DNA of 64,000 nucleotides from Clostridium sp. GTDB lineage: Bacteria; Bacillota; Clostridia; Clostridiales; Clostridiaceae. Every line of letters begins with the position of its first letter. The first letter of the stretch is position 1. Below are positions 33,850 through 42,389 of this stretch, in pieces. The stretch is from contig NZ_JAHAIF010000007.1 of the NCBI RefSeq assembly GCF_018372875.1, positions 1 to 64,000 of the forward strand. The letters are read 5' to 3'. A model generated the notes under the pieces. It did not search any database. It had not been told where the DNA came from and worked only from the letters and a program-made list of their open reading frames with translations. Both the position numbers and the translations under genes were made by a program.

Positions 33850-34010
33850 AGTACCTTCAACTAATATCTTAAATCATCAAATTTTCTTATATCATTAAAC
33901 AAATATCTCACACTTCCCCACCTTTTATAATATAATCCCCTTATATGAAGTATATCATAATAACTAGTGAAAAAGCTTATATACTGGTAAAGTTTCCCTC
34001 AACTATATTT

Positions 34011-34445
34011 CTATTCATTTATTAGTTTTATCTCTTCTCCAATTTTCACATGACCACCCTTAAGAACTCTTGCAAATACACCATTCTTTGGCATTATACA
34101 ATCTCCTACCATCTTAAATATATTGCATTTAACATGACATTGTTTACCCTTTTGAGTTATTTCTAAAAGTGAATCTCCTATGGTAATCTTATCACCAACT
34201 TGGATTTTTTCTAAATCTAATCCTTCAGTAACAAAGTTTTCACCAAAATCTCCATACTTAACCTTGCCACCTCTAGCTATAAAATCTTCTATCTTTTCCT
34301 TCTCTAATAAAGAAACTTGTCTGTGCCATTTTCCACCGTGAGCATCATTTTCCAAACCAAATTCTTCAATTAAATTAACCTCTTCTATTTGATTCTTACC
34401 TACACCTTTTTTCTCACTTATACATATTGCAACTATATTAGCCAT
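34011..34445 (-). CDS. MOSC-domain protein
   Basis: A 144-residue single MOSC domain with the usual GLENDAHGGKWHRQVSLLEKE core, YGDFGENFVTEGLDLEKI, and the conserved cysteine in GKQCHVKCNIF. MOSC domains carry persulfide sulfur for the molybdenum cofactor. In many clostridia a stand-alone MOSC gene lies at the end of Moco operons, as here (4 bases after moaA). It is the last of nine tightly packed genes. A role in Moco sulfuration or delivery is inferred. Confidence 0.9.
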   Translation of the reverse strand: MANIVAICISEKKGVGKNQIEEVNLIEEFGLENDAHGGKWHRQVSLLEKEKIEDFIARGGKVKYGDFGENFVTEGLDLEKIQVGDKITIGDSLLEITQKGKQCHVKCNIFKMVGDCIMPKNGVFARVLKGGHVKIGEEIKLINE

Positions 34446-34449
34446 TTTA

Positions 34450-35412
34450 TTATCCTCCTATTTGAAACATGAATCTATCATCTTCTGTTTTTCTATCTTC
34501 TATAAATCTATGCCCTTGGGGCTTATTATATATTGTTTCTTTTATTCTTTCTTTAATCTCTTCCCTTGCAGTATCTTCTCTTAAAATATTTTTAAGGTCT
34601 AAGCCACTCTTAAAATGTAAGCATTGCTTAAGTACACCATCTGGGGTAATTCTTACTCTATTGCAGCTTTCACAAAAATGATTTGATAAAGCAGATATAA
34701 ATCCAACTCTTCCTTCAGCCCCCTCAATTCTATAATAAAAAGCTGGTCCATTATCCTTATCACTTTTTGCCTCTTTTATATTGAAATTTTCCTTTAATAT
34801 TTTCTCTAAATCTTTACCATTTACTCCAGTGTATTTAGTCCCTTCCCCTATAGGCATTAATTCTATAAATCTTATATCTAGCTTATGGTGGATACTTAAC
34901 TTACATAAGTCTAAAAATTCATTATCATTTATTCCTTTAACAATTACTGCATTTATCTTTACCTTAATTCCTTTATTTACAGCCTTTTTTATGGATTCTA
35001 CTACACTAATTAAGTTGCCACCTCTAGTAATTTTCTTAAATACATCTTCCTTTAAAGAGTCTAAACTTATATTTATTTCATTTAATCCAGCATTAATTAA
35101 TTCATCAAGGTACTTAGGCAATAGAACTCCATTAGTTGTTAATGCAATTTTTCCTATTTCCTTCTCTTTTGCCTTTGAAACTAACTCTACTATATTTTTT
35201 CGAAGAAGAGGTTCTCCACCTGTAAATCTAATTTTCTTTAATCCAATATCTCCAAATATATCAATTAAGTACTTTATTTCATCATCTGTTAATCCATTAT
35301 CATTTTTAAAGCAAACATCTCCCTCAGGCATACAATATATACATCTTAAGTTACATGCCTCTGTTAGAGAAATTCTTAAATAATCTATCTCTCTATTAAA
35401 CTTATCTTTCAA
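34450..35412 (-). CDS. moaA: GTP 3',8-cyclase MoaA
   Basis: A 320-residue radical-SAM enzyme for the first step of molybdopterin synthesis. The SAM cluster cysteines are in TEACNLRCIYCMPEGDV; the second cluster's cysteines are in NHFCESCNRVRIT and LKQCLHF. RFTGGEPLLRK (SAM binding) and ISLDSL are also present. It normally ends in GG; the C-terminus here, FMFQIGG, keeps that pair. The start is TTG at 35412 with AGGTG upstream. With MoaC it makes cyclic pyranopterin phosphate. Confidence 0.97.
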   Translation of the reverse strand: MKDKFNREIDYLRISLTEACNLRCIYCMPEGDVCFKNDNGLTDDEIKYLIDIFGDIGLKKIRFTGGEPLLRKNIVELVSKAKEKEIGKIALTTNGVLLPKYLDELINAGLNEINISLDSLKEDVFKKITRGGNLISVVESIKKAVNKGIKVKINAVIVKGINDNEFLDLCKLSIHHKLDIRFIELMPIGEGTKYTGVNGKDLEKILKENFNIKEAKSDKDNGPAFYYRIEGAEGRVGFISALSNHFCESCNRVRITPDGVLKQCLHFKSGLDLKNILREDTAREEIKERIKETIYNKPQGHRFIEDRKTEDDRFMFQIGG

Positions 35413-35430
35413 GTAAAATTCACCTCTTAT

Positions 35431-35904
35431 TTAAAAATGGAACTCTCCGCTTTTACCACCTGTCTTTGATACAAGATGTATATTTTCAATAACCATTCTC
35501 TTATCTACCGCTTTACACATATCATATATAGTTAATGCAGCAACTGAAACTGCTGTAAGTGCTTCCATTTCAACTCCTGTTTTCCCAGTTGTCTTAACAC
35601 TGCCATATATTATAACTCTGCTGTTTTCTTCATCTAATTCAAAGTCTATATTAGCTCCATTTATCATTAAAGGATGACACATAGGTATTAAATTACTAGT
35701 TTGCTTACTTGCCATAATACCAGCAACTCTTGAAACACCAAGAACATCACCTTTTTTTATATTTCCTGTTTTTATAAGATTCATTATTTCTTTACTAACC
35801 TTTATGCTTCCTTTAGCTACAGCAACCCTCTTAGTTTCACTCTTTTCTGAAACATCCACCATTACTGCATTTCCTTTTTCATCAAAATGATTTAAACCTG
35901 ACAT
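35431..35904 (-). CDS. moaC: Cyclic pyranopterin monophosphate synthase MoaC
   Basis: A 157-residue enzyme with [40 protein letters not shown] (catalytic region), [20 protein letters not shown] and [11 protein letters not shown], all strongly conserved. It converts the MoaA product to cyclic pyranopterin monophosphate. It lies 18 bases before moaA and 12 after the molybdopterin-binding gene. MoaD, MoaE and MoeB are not in this window. Confidence 0.97.
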   Translation of the reverse strand: MSGLNHFDEKGNAVMVDVSEKSETKRVAVAKGSIKVSKEIMNLIKTGNIKKGDVLGVSRVAGIMASKQTSNLIPMCHPLMINGANIDFELDEENSRVIIYGSVKTTGKTGVEMEALTAVSVAALTIYDMCKAVDKRMVIENIHLVSKTGGKSGEFHF

Positions 35905-35916
35905 ATGTTTCCCCCC

Positions 35917-36930
35917 CTACTTACCAAATGAACAATGTGGGAATGTACAAACTTTGCAGTCTAAACATAATCCACCTTCACCATATAAAGCAATATCTCT
36001 TTTTGTTAATTTTTCATCTATTAAAATTCTAGGTAAAACTAAATCAAATACTGTTCTTTTTGAATACATTACACATCCTGGAAGCCCCATTATAGGAGTA
36101 TCTCCAAGGTAAGCAAGTAAAAACATTGCCCCTGGTAATACTGGAGAACCATAAGTTACTACTTCTCCTCCACAATCCTTTATAGCTGATGGCGTAACAT
36201 CATCTGGATCAACAGACATACCTCCACTGCACACCACTATATCAGCACCTTTATCAATCCACATTTTTATTGCTTCTGTAATTTTTTCTTTATCATCAGG
36301 AAGTATTACTTGCCCTAGTACCTCTGATCCATAATACTCAAACTTATTCTTAATAACTGGTCCAAAGGCATCCTTAATTCTGCCATAGAACACTTCATTT
36401 CCTGTAGTAACTATACCAACTTTTTTCTTTTTAAATTTTTCAACACTTATAAATGGCTTTTTAATTACTTTTTTAGCTTCATTAAGTTTTTCTTCTTCAA
36501 CCATTAATGGAATAACTCTTGTTCCACCAAGCTTTTCACCTTTTTTAACTGGTGTATTATTATGTATTGTTGCCATCATAATATCATCTATCATATTAAG
36601 CTCTAAAAGAGCATCTTTATCAATTTTTAATATCCCATCATAAGAAGCAAAGAAATCTATTTTCCCTTCTTTTATTTCACCAAATTCTAATCCATCTCCA
36701 CAGGAGATACATTTAAGAATTATAGCTGCATCATTTTCATGAACTAATCCTTCTGTCTCTTCCCAAACATATATATTATCCTTCCCTAGAGAAAGTAAAA
36801 CAGCTATATCCTCTTCCTTTATTACATGACCTTTTTTAAAAGCTCTTCCTTTAAATTCACCTGGAACAATTTTAGTAATATCATGTAAAAGTACTCTACC
36901 TACTGCATCAACAGTTTTTATTTTCTTCAT
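35917..36930 (-). CDS. Molybdopterin-binding protein, MoeA/MogA-like with Cys-rich tail
   Basis: A 337-residue protein. The centre (about 165-310) is a MoCF_biosynth domain with KVGIVTTGNEVFYGRIKDAF, DIVVCSGGMSVDPDDVTPSA and IMGLPGCVMYSKRTVFDLVL. The N-terminal 160 residues are unlike normal MoeA. The last residues, CLDCKVCTFPHCSFGK, give four closely spaced cysteines that could bind a metal or iron-sulfur cluster. It probably binds molybdopterin or directs metal insertion. Full MoeA is encoded separately at 39977, so a distinct role is likely. Confidence 0.85.
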   Translation of the reverse strand: MKKIKTVDAVGRVLLHDITKIVPGEFKGRAFKKGHVIKEEDIAVLLSLGKDNIYVWEETEGLVHENDAAIILKCISCGDGLEFGEIKEGKIDFFASYDGILKIDKDALLELNMIDDIMMATIHNNTPVKKGEKLGGTRVIPLMVEEEKLNEAKKVIKKPFISVEKFKKKKVGIVTTGNEVFYGRIKDAFGPVIKNKFEYYGSEVLGQVILPDDKEKITEAIKMWIDKGADIVVCSGGMSVDPDDVTPSAIKDCGGEVVTYGSPVLPGAMFLLAYLGDTPIMGLPGCVMYSKRTVFDLVLPRILIDEKLTKRDIALYGEGGLCLDCKVCTFPHCSFGK

Positions 36931-36943
36931 ATCAAAAACTCAC

Positions 36944-37600
36944 CTACTTATTTTCTTTTAGTAACCTGTTGTATATAAATATTAATGTTGTGCTTATAAT
37001 TATCACTACCACCGCAAAAAAATTTGCCTTTGAGGAATCCCCTCTTTCTACAGCATAATAAATTGCCATAGGTATATTTTGTGTTTTCCCTGGTATATTA
37101 CCAGCTATCATCATTGTTGCACCAAATTCACCAAAACACCTTGCATAGCTTAAAACCATTCCACTTAAAATTCCTTTAGAAGCTAATGGCAGTGTTACCT
37201 TATAAAATGTTTGAAATTTAGTTGCTCCTAAATCAGCTGCCACCTCTTTATAAGTATCATCTATGGATAACAAAGCACCTTTTGCACTTCCATACATTAT
37301 TGGCAGGGAGGTAATAACTGCTGCTATTACTGCTCCATACCATGTAAATATAAATGTAAAATCAAAATACTCATATAAAAAGGATCCAATAAAACTTCTC
37401 TTTCCTATTATCATCAATAAAATATATCCTATTAATGATGGAGGCATAAATAAAGGAAGCATAATTGCACTTTCAAAAAAATTCTTTAGTTTCCCTTCTA
37501 TTTTTAATAGCAAATTAGCTAACAATATTCCTAAAATGCTTACTATTATAGTTGAAACTATTGAAGTTTTTAGTGAAATTATTATTGGTCCTTCATACAT
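36944..37600 (-). CDS. modB: Molybdate ABC transporter permease ModB
   Basis: A 218-residue membrane protein with five or six helices and the inner-membrane ABC (EAA) loop LGATKFQTFYKVTLPLASKG, plus SYARCFGEFGATMMIAGNIP, typical of ModB/CysW permeases. It starts 5 bases after modA. The ATPase modC, usually next, is absent from this operon and window, so an ATPase encoded elsewhere must power it. Tungstate is an alternative substrate. Confidence 0.93.
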   Translation of the reverse strand: MYEGPIIISLKTSIVSTIIVSILGILLANLLLKIEGKLKNFFESAIMLPLFMPPSLIGYILLMIIGKRSFIGSFLYEYFDFTFIFTWYGAVIAAVITSLPIMYGSAKGALLSIDDTYKEVAADLGATKFQTFYKVTLPLASKGILSGMVLSYARCFGEFGATMMIAGNIPGKTQNIPMAIYYAVERGDSSKANFFAVVVIIISTTLIFIYNRLLKENK

Positions 37601-37605
37601 AAAGT

Positions 37606-38358
37606 TTATTTCCTCTCAAAATTATATTTTTCAAATATATCTATATTTTCGTTTATAAAATCTTTAAAGCTTTGTACATCCTTATTCTCTACATTAATGT
37701 TAGCAAATGTATATATAGTTGGATCGTGAAGACTTCCATCTATTTTTTCTACTAGCTTTGCATCACCTAAGTTATTTATTTCATTAGCATAAACTATAGC
37801 ATAATCAACATCTCCACTTTTCACATAGTTTAATACTAGTTTTGCATCTTTACAAAAGACAATATTACTTTGAATCTTATCCCATACACCACTATTTTTT
37901 AGGGCTTCCCTTGAATAATCTCCTATAGGTACTCCTTCTGCACCTAATGCAATTTTTCCAGTTATAGATGGTAAATCTTTTATTGAATTTATATCTTCCT
38001 TACTTCCACTGCTCTTTACAAGCATTAAACCATTAGTTAAGAATTCTTTAACTTCCTCTTCCTTAACCCCTCCACTGGATATAAGCTCATCTGTTTCATC
38101 TTTACTAGCAGATAAAAATAAATCTACCTTTCCACCCTCTTGGATTTGTTTTCTTAAGCTTCTTGAACTTCCATAATTTACATTTATCTTTATGTTAGAA
38201 TTTTCAGCTTCATACTTTTTTATTATCTCATTCATTGGATCCTCTAAGGAAGCTGCTGCACTAATTGTGATTTCCTTAGCTTCTTTATTGTCACTTCCAC
38301 ATCCTAAAAATGTGAAAATCAGCCCTAATGAAAGAAATATACTTAAAACTTTTTTCAT
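37606..38358 (-). CDS. modA: Molybdate-binding lipoprotein ModA
   Basis: A 250-residue lipoprotein. The signal segment LSIFLSLGLIFTFLGCGSD ends in a lipobox with the lipidated cysteine at residue 20. The binding domain shows ITISAAASLEDPMNEIIKKY, NYGSSRSLRKQIQEGGKVDL, IALGAEGVPIGDYSREAL and VDYAIVYANE, which supply the serine and backbone contacts to the oxyanion in ModA. It captures molybdate outside the membrane for ModB. It belongs to the Moco operon, so uptake and cofactor synthesis are under one control. Confidence 0.95.
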   Translation of the reverse strand: MKKVLSIFLSLGLIFTFLGCGSDNKEAKEITISAAASLEDPMNEIIKKYEAENSNIKINVNYGSSRSLRKQIQEGGKVDLFLSASKDETDELISSGGVKEEEVKEFLTNGLMLVKSSGSKEDINSIKDLPSITGKIALGAEGVPIGDYSREALKNSGVWDKIQSNIVFCKDAKLVLNYVKSGDVDYAIVYANEINNLGDAKLVEKIDGSLHDPTIYTFANINVENKDVQSFKDFINENIDIFEKYNFERK

Positions 38359-38380
38359 TCCTTATCAATCCTTTAACTTA

Positions 38381-38872
38381 CTATTTTCTAGCACATTCCT
38401 TAGCTGTTTCATTTAAAATGTCAATTCCATGTTTTATATCTTCAAGAACAAAATCTAATGCTTCTTTGCATGCCTTTGGACTTCCTGGTAAATTTACTAT
38501 AAGAGTTTTCTTTCTTATACCAGATGCAGCTCTTGAAAGCATTGCTCTTTTAGTTATGTTTAAACTAAACATTCTTATAGCTTCTGAAATCCCTGGTGTT
38601 TCTCTTTCAACTATTTCTTTAGTAGCCTCTGGAGTTATATCTCTTGGAGAAAACCCTGTTCCCCCTGTACTTAATACTAAATTAACTCCTAATTCATCAG
38701 CTAAATACCTAAACTCTTCCTTTAAAAGTTCTTTTTCATCTGGTAAAACAACGTATCTTTTAACTTGAAACCCTGATTTTTCAACTATTTCTCTAATTAC
38801 TGCTCCACTTTTATCCTCTCTTTCACCTTTTGAGCCTTTATCACTACTTGTTACTATTGCTACTGTATACAT
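38381..38872 (-). CDS. Molybdopterin adenylyltransferase/MogA-MoaB family protein
   Basis: A 163-residue protein with a complete MoCF_biosynth fold: YTVAIVTSSDKGSKGERED, NLVLSTGGTGFSPRDITPEA and TLIVNLPGSPKACKEALDFV. It adenylylates molybdopterin before metal insertion. The ATG at 38872 with AAGGAAG upstream is the true start; the longer frame to 38908 runs into the preceding gene. It lies between modA and the MobA-MobB fusion. Confidence 0.93.
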   Translation of the reverse strand: MYTVAIVTSSDKGSKGEREDKSGAVIREIVEKSGFQVKRYVVLPDEKELLKEEFRYLADELGVNLVLSTGGTGFSPRDITPEATKEIVERETPGISEAIRMFSLNITKRAMLSRAASGIRKKTLIVNLPGSPKACKEALDFVLEDIKHGIDILNETAKECARK

Positions 38873-38885
38873 AAACACACTTCCT

Positions 38886-39953
38886 TTATAAGTATCTTTC
38901 TTTTTCAACTATGTCTGCCAATTTCTTGTAATCATTTATATCAACCCACTCTACTCCATCAATTAATGGATCAAAATCACTTGCTACAGCTATAAGTTTA
39001 TCCCTTGGAGTAATTATATTTCTTCCTTTTTCTTCTCTTGCCACTTCAATTTTTCTAAAGTTACTCTTTTTATAACCTTCTATAATTATAAAATCAGTTC
39101 CACTTATATCATTAATAATACTATCTAGTGCTAATTCTTCTTCCACTTCTTTTATCATGGCAAATCTATTTTTTGAAGAAATACATACTTGTTCTGCTCC
39201 AGCTTTTCTATGTCTCCAAGTATCTTTTCCCTCTTTGTCCATATCAAATCCATGAACATCATGTTTAATTGTTGAAAGGGAGTATCCTCTTTTCCTTAGT
39301 TCCTTTATAAGACCTTCAATTAAGGTTGTTTTTCCTACATTTGAACAGCTTGCTACTATATTAATTATTGTACTTCCCTTTTTACTCTCCTTTAGTATCT
39401 TCCTATATTCCTCAGGAGTATTTACATTTGTCATTGCACGCTCATCATTCATTAAAATGTAGGTTACATCTAAGCTTTTTATTAAGCTCTTTAGCTTATA
39501 GTTTTTATTGTCTATGTTCTCTTTTATCTTATCTAAAGCTGACTTTCTATACACTCCACATAAAGGCTGCTCTTTTCCATCTACTACAGGTATAAGTGCA
39601 TCTCCTTTGAAATCAATATTTATTAAAGAATTGATTACATACTCACTTATAAATGGCATATCTGCAGCAATAATTAATGCTTTATCATTTTTTATAGATT
39701 TTAAAGTAGAATATATTCCACCAATTGGTCCAATATCCTTAACTTCATCCTCTACTAACCTGCATGTATCTAAAAACTCTTGGTACAAGGATAGATTATT
39801 ACAAGAGATAATAATATCATCTATTAAATTTAATCTTTTAATTATCCTTTCTATAAACCTTTCGTTATCCAATGATAAAAATGCCTTTGTATTATAATTC
39901 ATTCTAGAATTTTTACCACCACTTAAAATCACAGCACTTGTTTTTACTTTCAT
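38886..39953 (-). CDS. MobA-MobB fusion: Mo-cofactor guanylyltransferase plus GTP-binding domain
   Basis: A 355-residue two-domain protein. Residues 1-190 are MobA: AVILSGGKNSRMNYNTKAFL (nucleotide site), DIGPIGGIYSTLKS and LIIAADMPFI. Residues 195-355 are MobB: INIVASCSNVGKTTLIEGLI (P-loop, with CSN where GxS is usual) and FIIIEGYKKSNFRKIEVARE. MobA attaches GMP to Mo-molybdopterin, making the bis-MGD cofactor that DMSO-reductase family enzymes need. That fits the nitrate reductase encoded 6 kb away. Fusion in this order is seen in several anaerobes. Confidence 0.94.
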   Translation of the reverse strand: MKVKTSAVILSGGKNSRMNYNTKAFLSLDNERFIERIIKRLNLIDDIIISCNNLSLYQEFLDTCRLVEDEVKDIGPIGGIYSTLKSIKNDKALIIAADMPFISEYVINSLINIDFKGDALIPVVDGKEQPLCGVYRKSALDKIKENIDNKNYKLKSLIKSLDVTYILMNDERAMTNVNTPEEYRKILKESKKGSTIINIVASCSNVGKTTLIEGLIKELRKRGYSLSTIKHDVHGFDMDKEGKDTWRHRKAGAEQVCISSKNRFAMIKEVEEELALDSIINDISGTDFIIIEGYKKSNFRKIEVAREEKGRNIITPRDKLIAVASDFDPLIDGVEWVDINDYKKLADIVEKERYL

Positions 39954-39976
39954 CTCTTTTTCATCCCTTAGTTTTA

Positions 39977-41179
39977 TTATTTAATAACCCAAACCTTTTC
40001 TCCAATTTCTAAAACTTTGTTTTCTTCAACTTCTAATAAAGCATTACTTTTAATCATTGTGTTTATTTGTCCTGGACTTTGATAAATGTTATTTATATAA
40101 ACCTTATTTTCAAGTTCTTCACTAACTCTTACTCTTAAGAATCTTCTCTTAGGAGACTTTTTCTTAAACTCGTCTTGAAGAATTCCTTCTACTTTCCTTA
40201 TATCAATATCCTTGCAGTTTAACATCTTTGCAATTACTCTTCTAGCTGTTAACTCAAAGGTAGTTGCTGCTGCTACTGGAGTACCAGAAAGACCTATATA
40301 TATAACTCCATTCTTTACTGCACTAAACATAGGAGAACCTGGCTTCATAGAAATCTTCCAGAATAATCTTCTATACCCTATGGACTCTACAGCCCTTAAA
40401 ACTAAATCTTTTTCTCCAACAGAAACTCCTCCAGTAGAAATAATTATTTGGCATTCCTTTTCTGCCTTTTCTACTACACTTACTATTCCTTCAATAGAAT
40501 CCTTAGCAATATCAAAAATCCTAGATTCTGCTCCAAGTTCTAACAATCTTGTATAAAGAAAGGCTTTATTGCTATTAAATATCTTTCCTTCTTTAAGATC
40601 TTCACCTGGTTCTTGTAGTTCATCACCTGTTGTAATTATTCCAACTATAGGCTTCTTATAAACTTTAACCTTATTGATACCCAAAGATGCAATTGCAGTT
40701 ATTATTGATGAAGTTAAGAACTTATCTTTATTTATTATCTTAATTCCTCTTTTGAAATCTTCACCTTGATAAATGAAATTATCATAAGCTTTATGTGATA
40801 CAAAAATTCTTACTTCATTTTCTTTTAAAGCCTCTGTATCTTCTTGCTTTACTATGCAGTCTGCTCCCTCTGGAATTTTAGCTCCTGTCATTATCCTAAT
40901 AGCTTCGCCATCTCCAACTTTCTTACAAGATGTCTCTCCTGCAAATACTTTATCTATTACCTTTAAAATTCTTGGATTTTCCTTTGATGCTCCCTCTAAG
41001 CTTTTAGCTATAATAGCATATCCATCAAGAGGTGATTTATTAAATGGAGGACTATCTATAGGTGATAGAATCTCCTCTGCTAAAACCCTTCCAAGACTAT
41101 TAAAAATATTTACTTCTTCTATATCATTTACCTTTGTTTCTTTTAATAAAAGCTCTTGAGCCTCTTCTAAGGTAATCAT
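39977..41179 (-). CDS. moeA: Molybdopterin molybdenumtransferase MoeA
   Basis: A 400-residue enzyme that inserts molybdate into adenylylated molybdopterin. It has the MoeA N-terminal domain (SPIDSPPFNKSPLDGYAI, RIMTGAKIPEGADCIVKQED), the MoCF domain (IVGIITTGDELQEPGEDLKE, ECQIIISTGGVSVGEKDLVL) and the C-terminal domain (KSPKRRFLRVRV, YQSPGQINTMIKSNALLEV). It is the first gene after the structured leader at 41220-41410 and so should be directly controlled by it. GGAGTGAG precedes the ATG. Confidence 0.97.
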   Translation of the reverse strand: MITLEEAQELLLKETKVNDIEEVNIFNSLGRVLAEEILSPIDSPPFNKSPLDGYAIIAKSLEGASKENPRILKVIDKVFAGETSCKKVGDGEAIRIMTGAKIPEGADCIVKQEDTEALKENEVRIFVSHKAYDNFIYQGEDFKRGIKIINKDKFLTSSIITAIASLGINKVKVYKKPIVGIITTGDELQEPGEDLKEGKIFNSNKAFLYTRLLELGAESRIFDIAKDSIEGIVSVVEKAEKECQIIISTGGVSVGEKDLVLRAVESIGYRRLFWKISMKPGSPMFSAVKNGVIYIGLSGTPVAAATTFELTARRVIAKMLNCKDIDIRKVEGILQDEFKKKSPKRRFLRVRVSEELENKVYINNIYQSPGQINTMIKSNALLEVEENKVLEIGEKVWVIK

Positions 41180-41219
41180 ACTCTCACTCCTAATTTTTTA
41201 ATTTCCTAATATCTAAAAA

Positions 41220-41262
41220 AAGCTTATTACTTAATGCATTTTTGGGCATAAGTAATAAGCTT
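41220..41262 (-). terminator. Leader terminator ahead of moeA (riboswitch expression platform)
   Basis: AAGCTTATTACTTA (41220-41233) pairs with TAAGTAATAAGCTT (41249-41262), extended by TGC/GCA past a bulge, and is followed on the minus strand by a run of seven Ts. It lies between the leader RNA and the start codon of moeA, so it must be bypassed for operon expression. Confidence 0.88.
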
Positions 41263-41292
41263 TAAATATTTCTATTTAAAATCAAAAAACTT

Positions 41293-41410
41293 ATTTCCTT
41301 CCCAAAAACGTGGAGATAATACCCTTTCGAATATTACCCTGCGAATTAACAATGTAATTCAGGCATAATTCCTTAGAATCTCTTCCTTAGGAGTGTTATG
41401 CTCTGGAAAT
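41293..41410 (-). ncRNA. Candidate Moco riboswitch aptamer
   Basis: Read on the minus strand, the RNA folds into a multi-stem structure. The closing stem is AUUUCC (41410-41405) with GGAAAU (41298-41293). A second stem is CAG-A-GCAUAA with UUAUGCCUG. A third is GAAUUA with UAAUUC. A hairpin UAAUAUUC-GAAA-GGGUAUUA carries a GAAA tetraloop. A CCUAAG sequence in the second stem matches half of the 11-nucleotide GAAA receptor. The known Moco RNA motif likewise has a GNRA tetraloop and receptor and precedes Moco operons. An intrinsic terminator follows. I did not match it base by base to the consensus. Confidence 0.72.
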
Positions 41411-41494
41411 CTTATATTCTTTATATTTTTATTAATACTCTCTATATAAATATTCCACTTAATAAAATGATTTAGTCACTTTATTAATGTTATT

Positions 41495-41524
41495 ATTTTA
41501 ACACTATTAGATATTATTTGACAA
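41495..41524 (-). promoter_or_regulatory. Promoter of the Moco leader and operon
   Basis: On the minus strand TTGTCA (41524-41519) and TAAAAT (41500-41495) are 18 bases apart. Transcription would begin near 41488, about 80 bases before the aptamer. Confidence 0.5.
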
Positions 41525-41576
41525 TAGATTAGATATTTTTATAATATTTTTTAATTATATAAAATTCACATTCAAA

Positions 41577-41604
41577 AAAGGGTGATTTTTAACAATCACC
41601 CTTT
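41577..41604 (-). terminator. Terminator of the LURP-one-related gene
   Basis: AAAGGGTGATT (41577-41587) pairs with AATCACCCTTT (41594-41604), followed on the minus strand by further Ts. Confidence 0.85.
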
Positions 41605-41607
41605 CTT

Positions 41608-42099
41608 CTAGTTATCTGAATGGAATCTCACCATATCTACCATAATTAATAAACCTACTAAAACTGTAGTATAGTTTTCATCTAATACCTTTAATGTGTA
41701 TCTATCTCTCCCAAATGTCCACTCTTTATCTATTTCCCCAATGTTAACTCCATCTTTTTCAACTATATAATTTCTCCCGAAAATTGCAGAATCACAACTC
41801 ATTACAAATCTACCAAGTGCCCCTGATATATTATATTTAGGTACCATAAATTCCTTTTCTATTACTGCTATTTCCATATCATTTGAATCATATACCTTAT
41901 ATTTATGTGCTCCAATTCTTAGCTGTTGCCTAAAATACATTAACTTTCTTGATTTATCTGGTGTATAGATATTTATATTTTTCCCTATATCAAATTTATC
42001 AGCCTCTACTAAAAATGCTTCATTTCTATTTTCATCATAAACGTCGAATTTAGCTCCAAAAGCTAATAGTCTTTCCTTAATAAAGTAGTTTTTTGACAT
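41608..42099 (-). CDS. LURP-one-related (LOR) family protein
   Basis: A 163-residue cytoplasmic protein with the Tubby-like barrel pattern of the LOR family. Successive strands read FDVYDENRNEAFLVEADKF, LMYFRQQLRIGAHKYKVYDS and YIVEKDGVNIGEIDKEWTFG, ending with a hydrophobic helix (VLVGLLIMVDMVRF). The biochemical role is unknown; a membrane phosphoinositide-like or scaffolding role is suggested for related folds. The ATG at 42099 has AAGGGTG upstream, better than the GTG at 42108. It is a single gene. Confidence 0.82.
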   Translation of the reverse strand: MSKNYFIKERLLAFGAKFDVYDENRNEAFLVEADKFDIGKNINIYTPDKSRKLMYFRQQLRIGAHKYKVYDSNDMEIAVIEKEFMVPKYNISGALGRFVMSCDSAIFGRNYIVEKDGVNIGEIDKEWTFGRDRYTLKVLDENYTTVLVGLLIMVDMVRFHSDN

Positions 42100-42198
42100 A
42101 ATAATCACCCTTTATATAATATTTTTTATCTTTATATATAGTATATTATACTGCATATAATAAATCAATATAACTCTTAACTTTTAAGCTTATTGTAA

Positions 42199-42233
42199 GA
42201 ATAGATATTTATTCCCTTCGTACTAAAGGTAAG
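42199..42233. repeat. Dispersed hairpin repeat, copy 2 (right part only)
   Basis: GAATAGATATTTATTC (an imperfect palindrome) is followed by a stretch that reads CCTTCGTACTAAAGGTAA. It matches the right end of the element at 15225-15307 with two changes in 27 bases (15281-15307), but lacks its central core. This fits an internal deletion. Confidence 0.6.
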
Positions 42234-42344
42234 GAAATTATAAAATTACTATCCTTTATTTTATATTTTTTAATATGAAAATGTAATAATACTTTTGATT
42301 TATAGCTAATTGAAATTTTATAATTTACTAGACAGTAAAGAAAA

Positions 42345-42382
42345 AAATAGTTATTGCAAAATAAAATTTACAATAACTATTT
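42345..42382 (-). terminator. Terminator of the fructose operon
   Basis: AAATAGTTATTG (42345-42356) pairs with CAATAACTATTT (42371-42382), followed by a T run on the minus strand. Confidence 0.85.
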
Positions 42383-42389
42383 CTAATGA

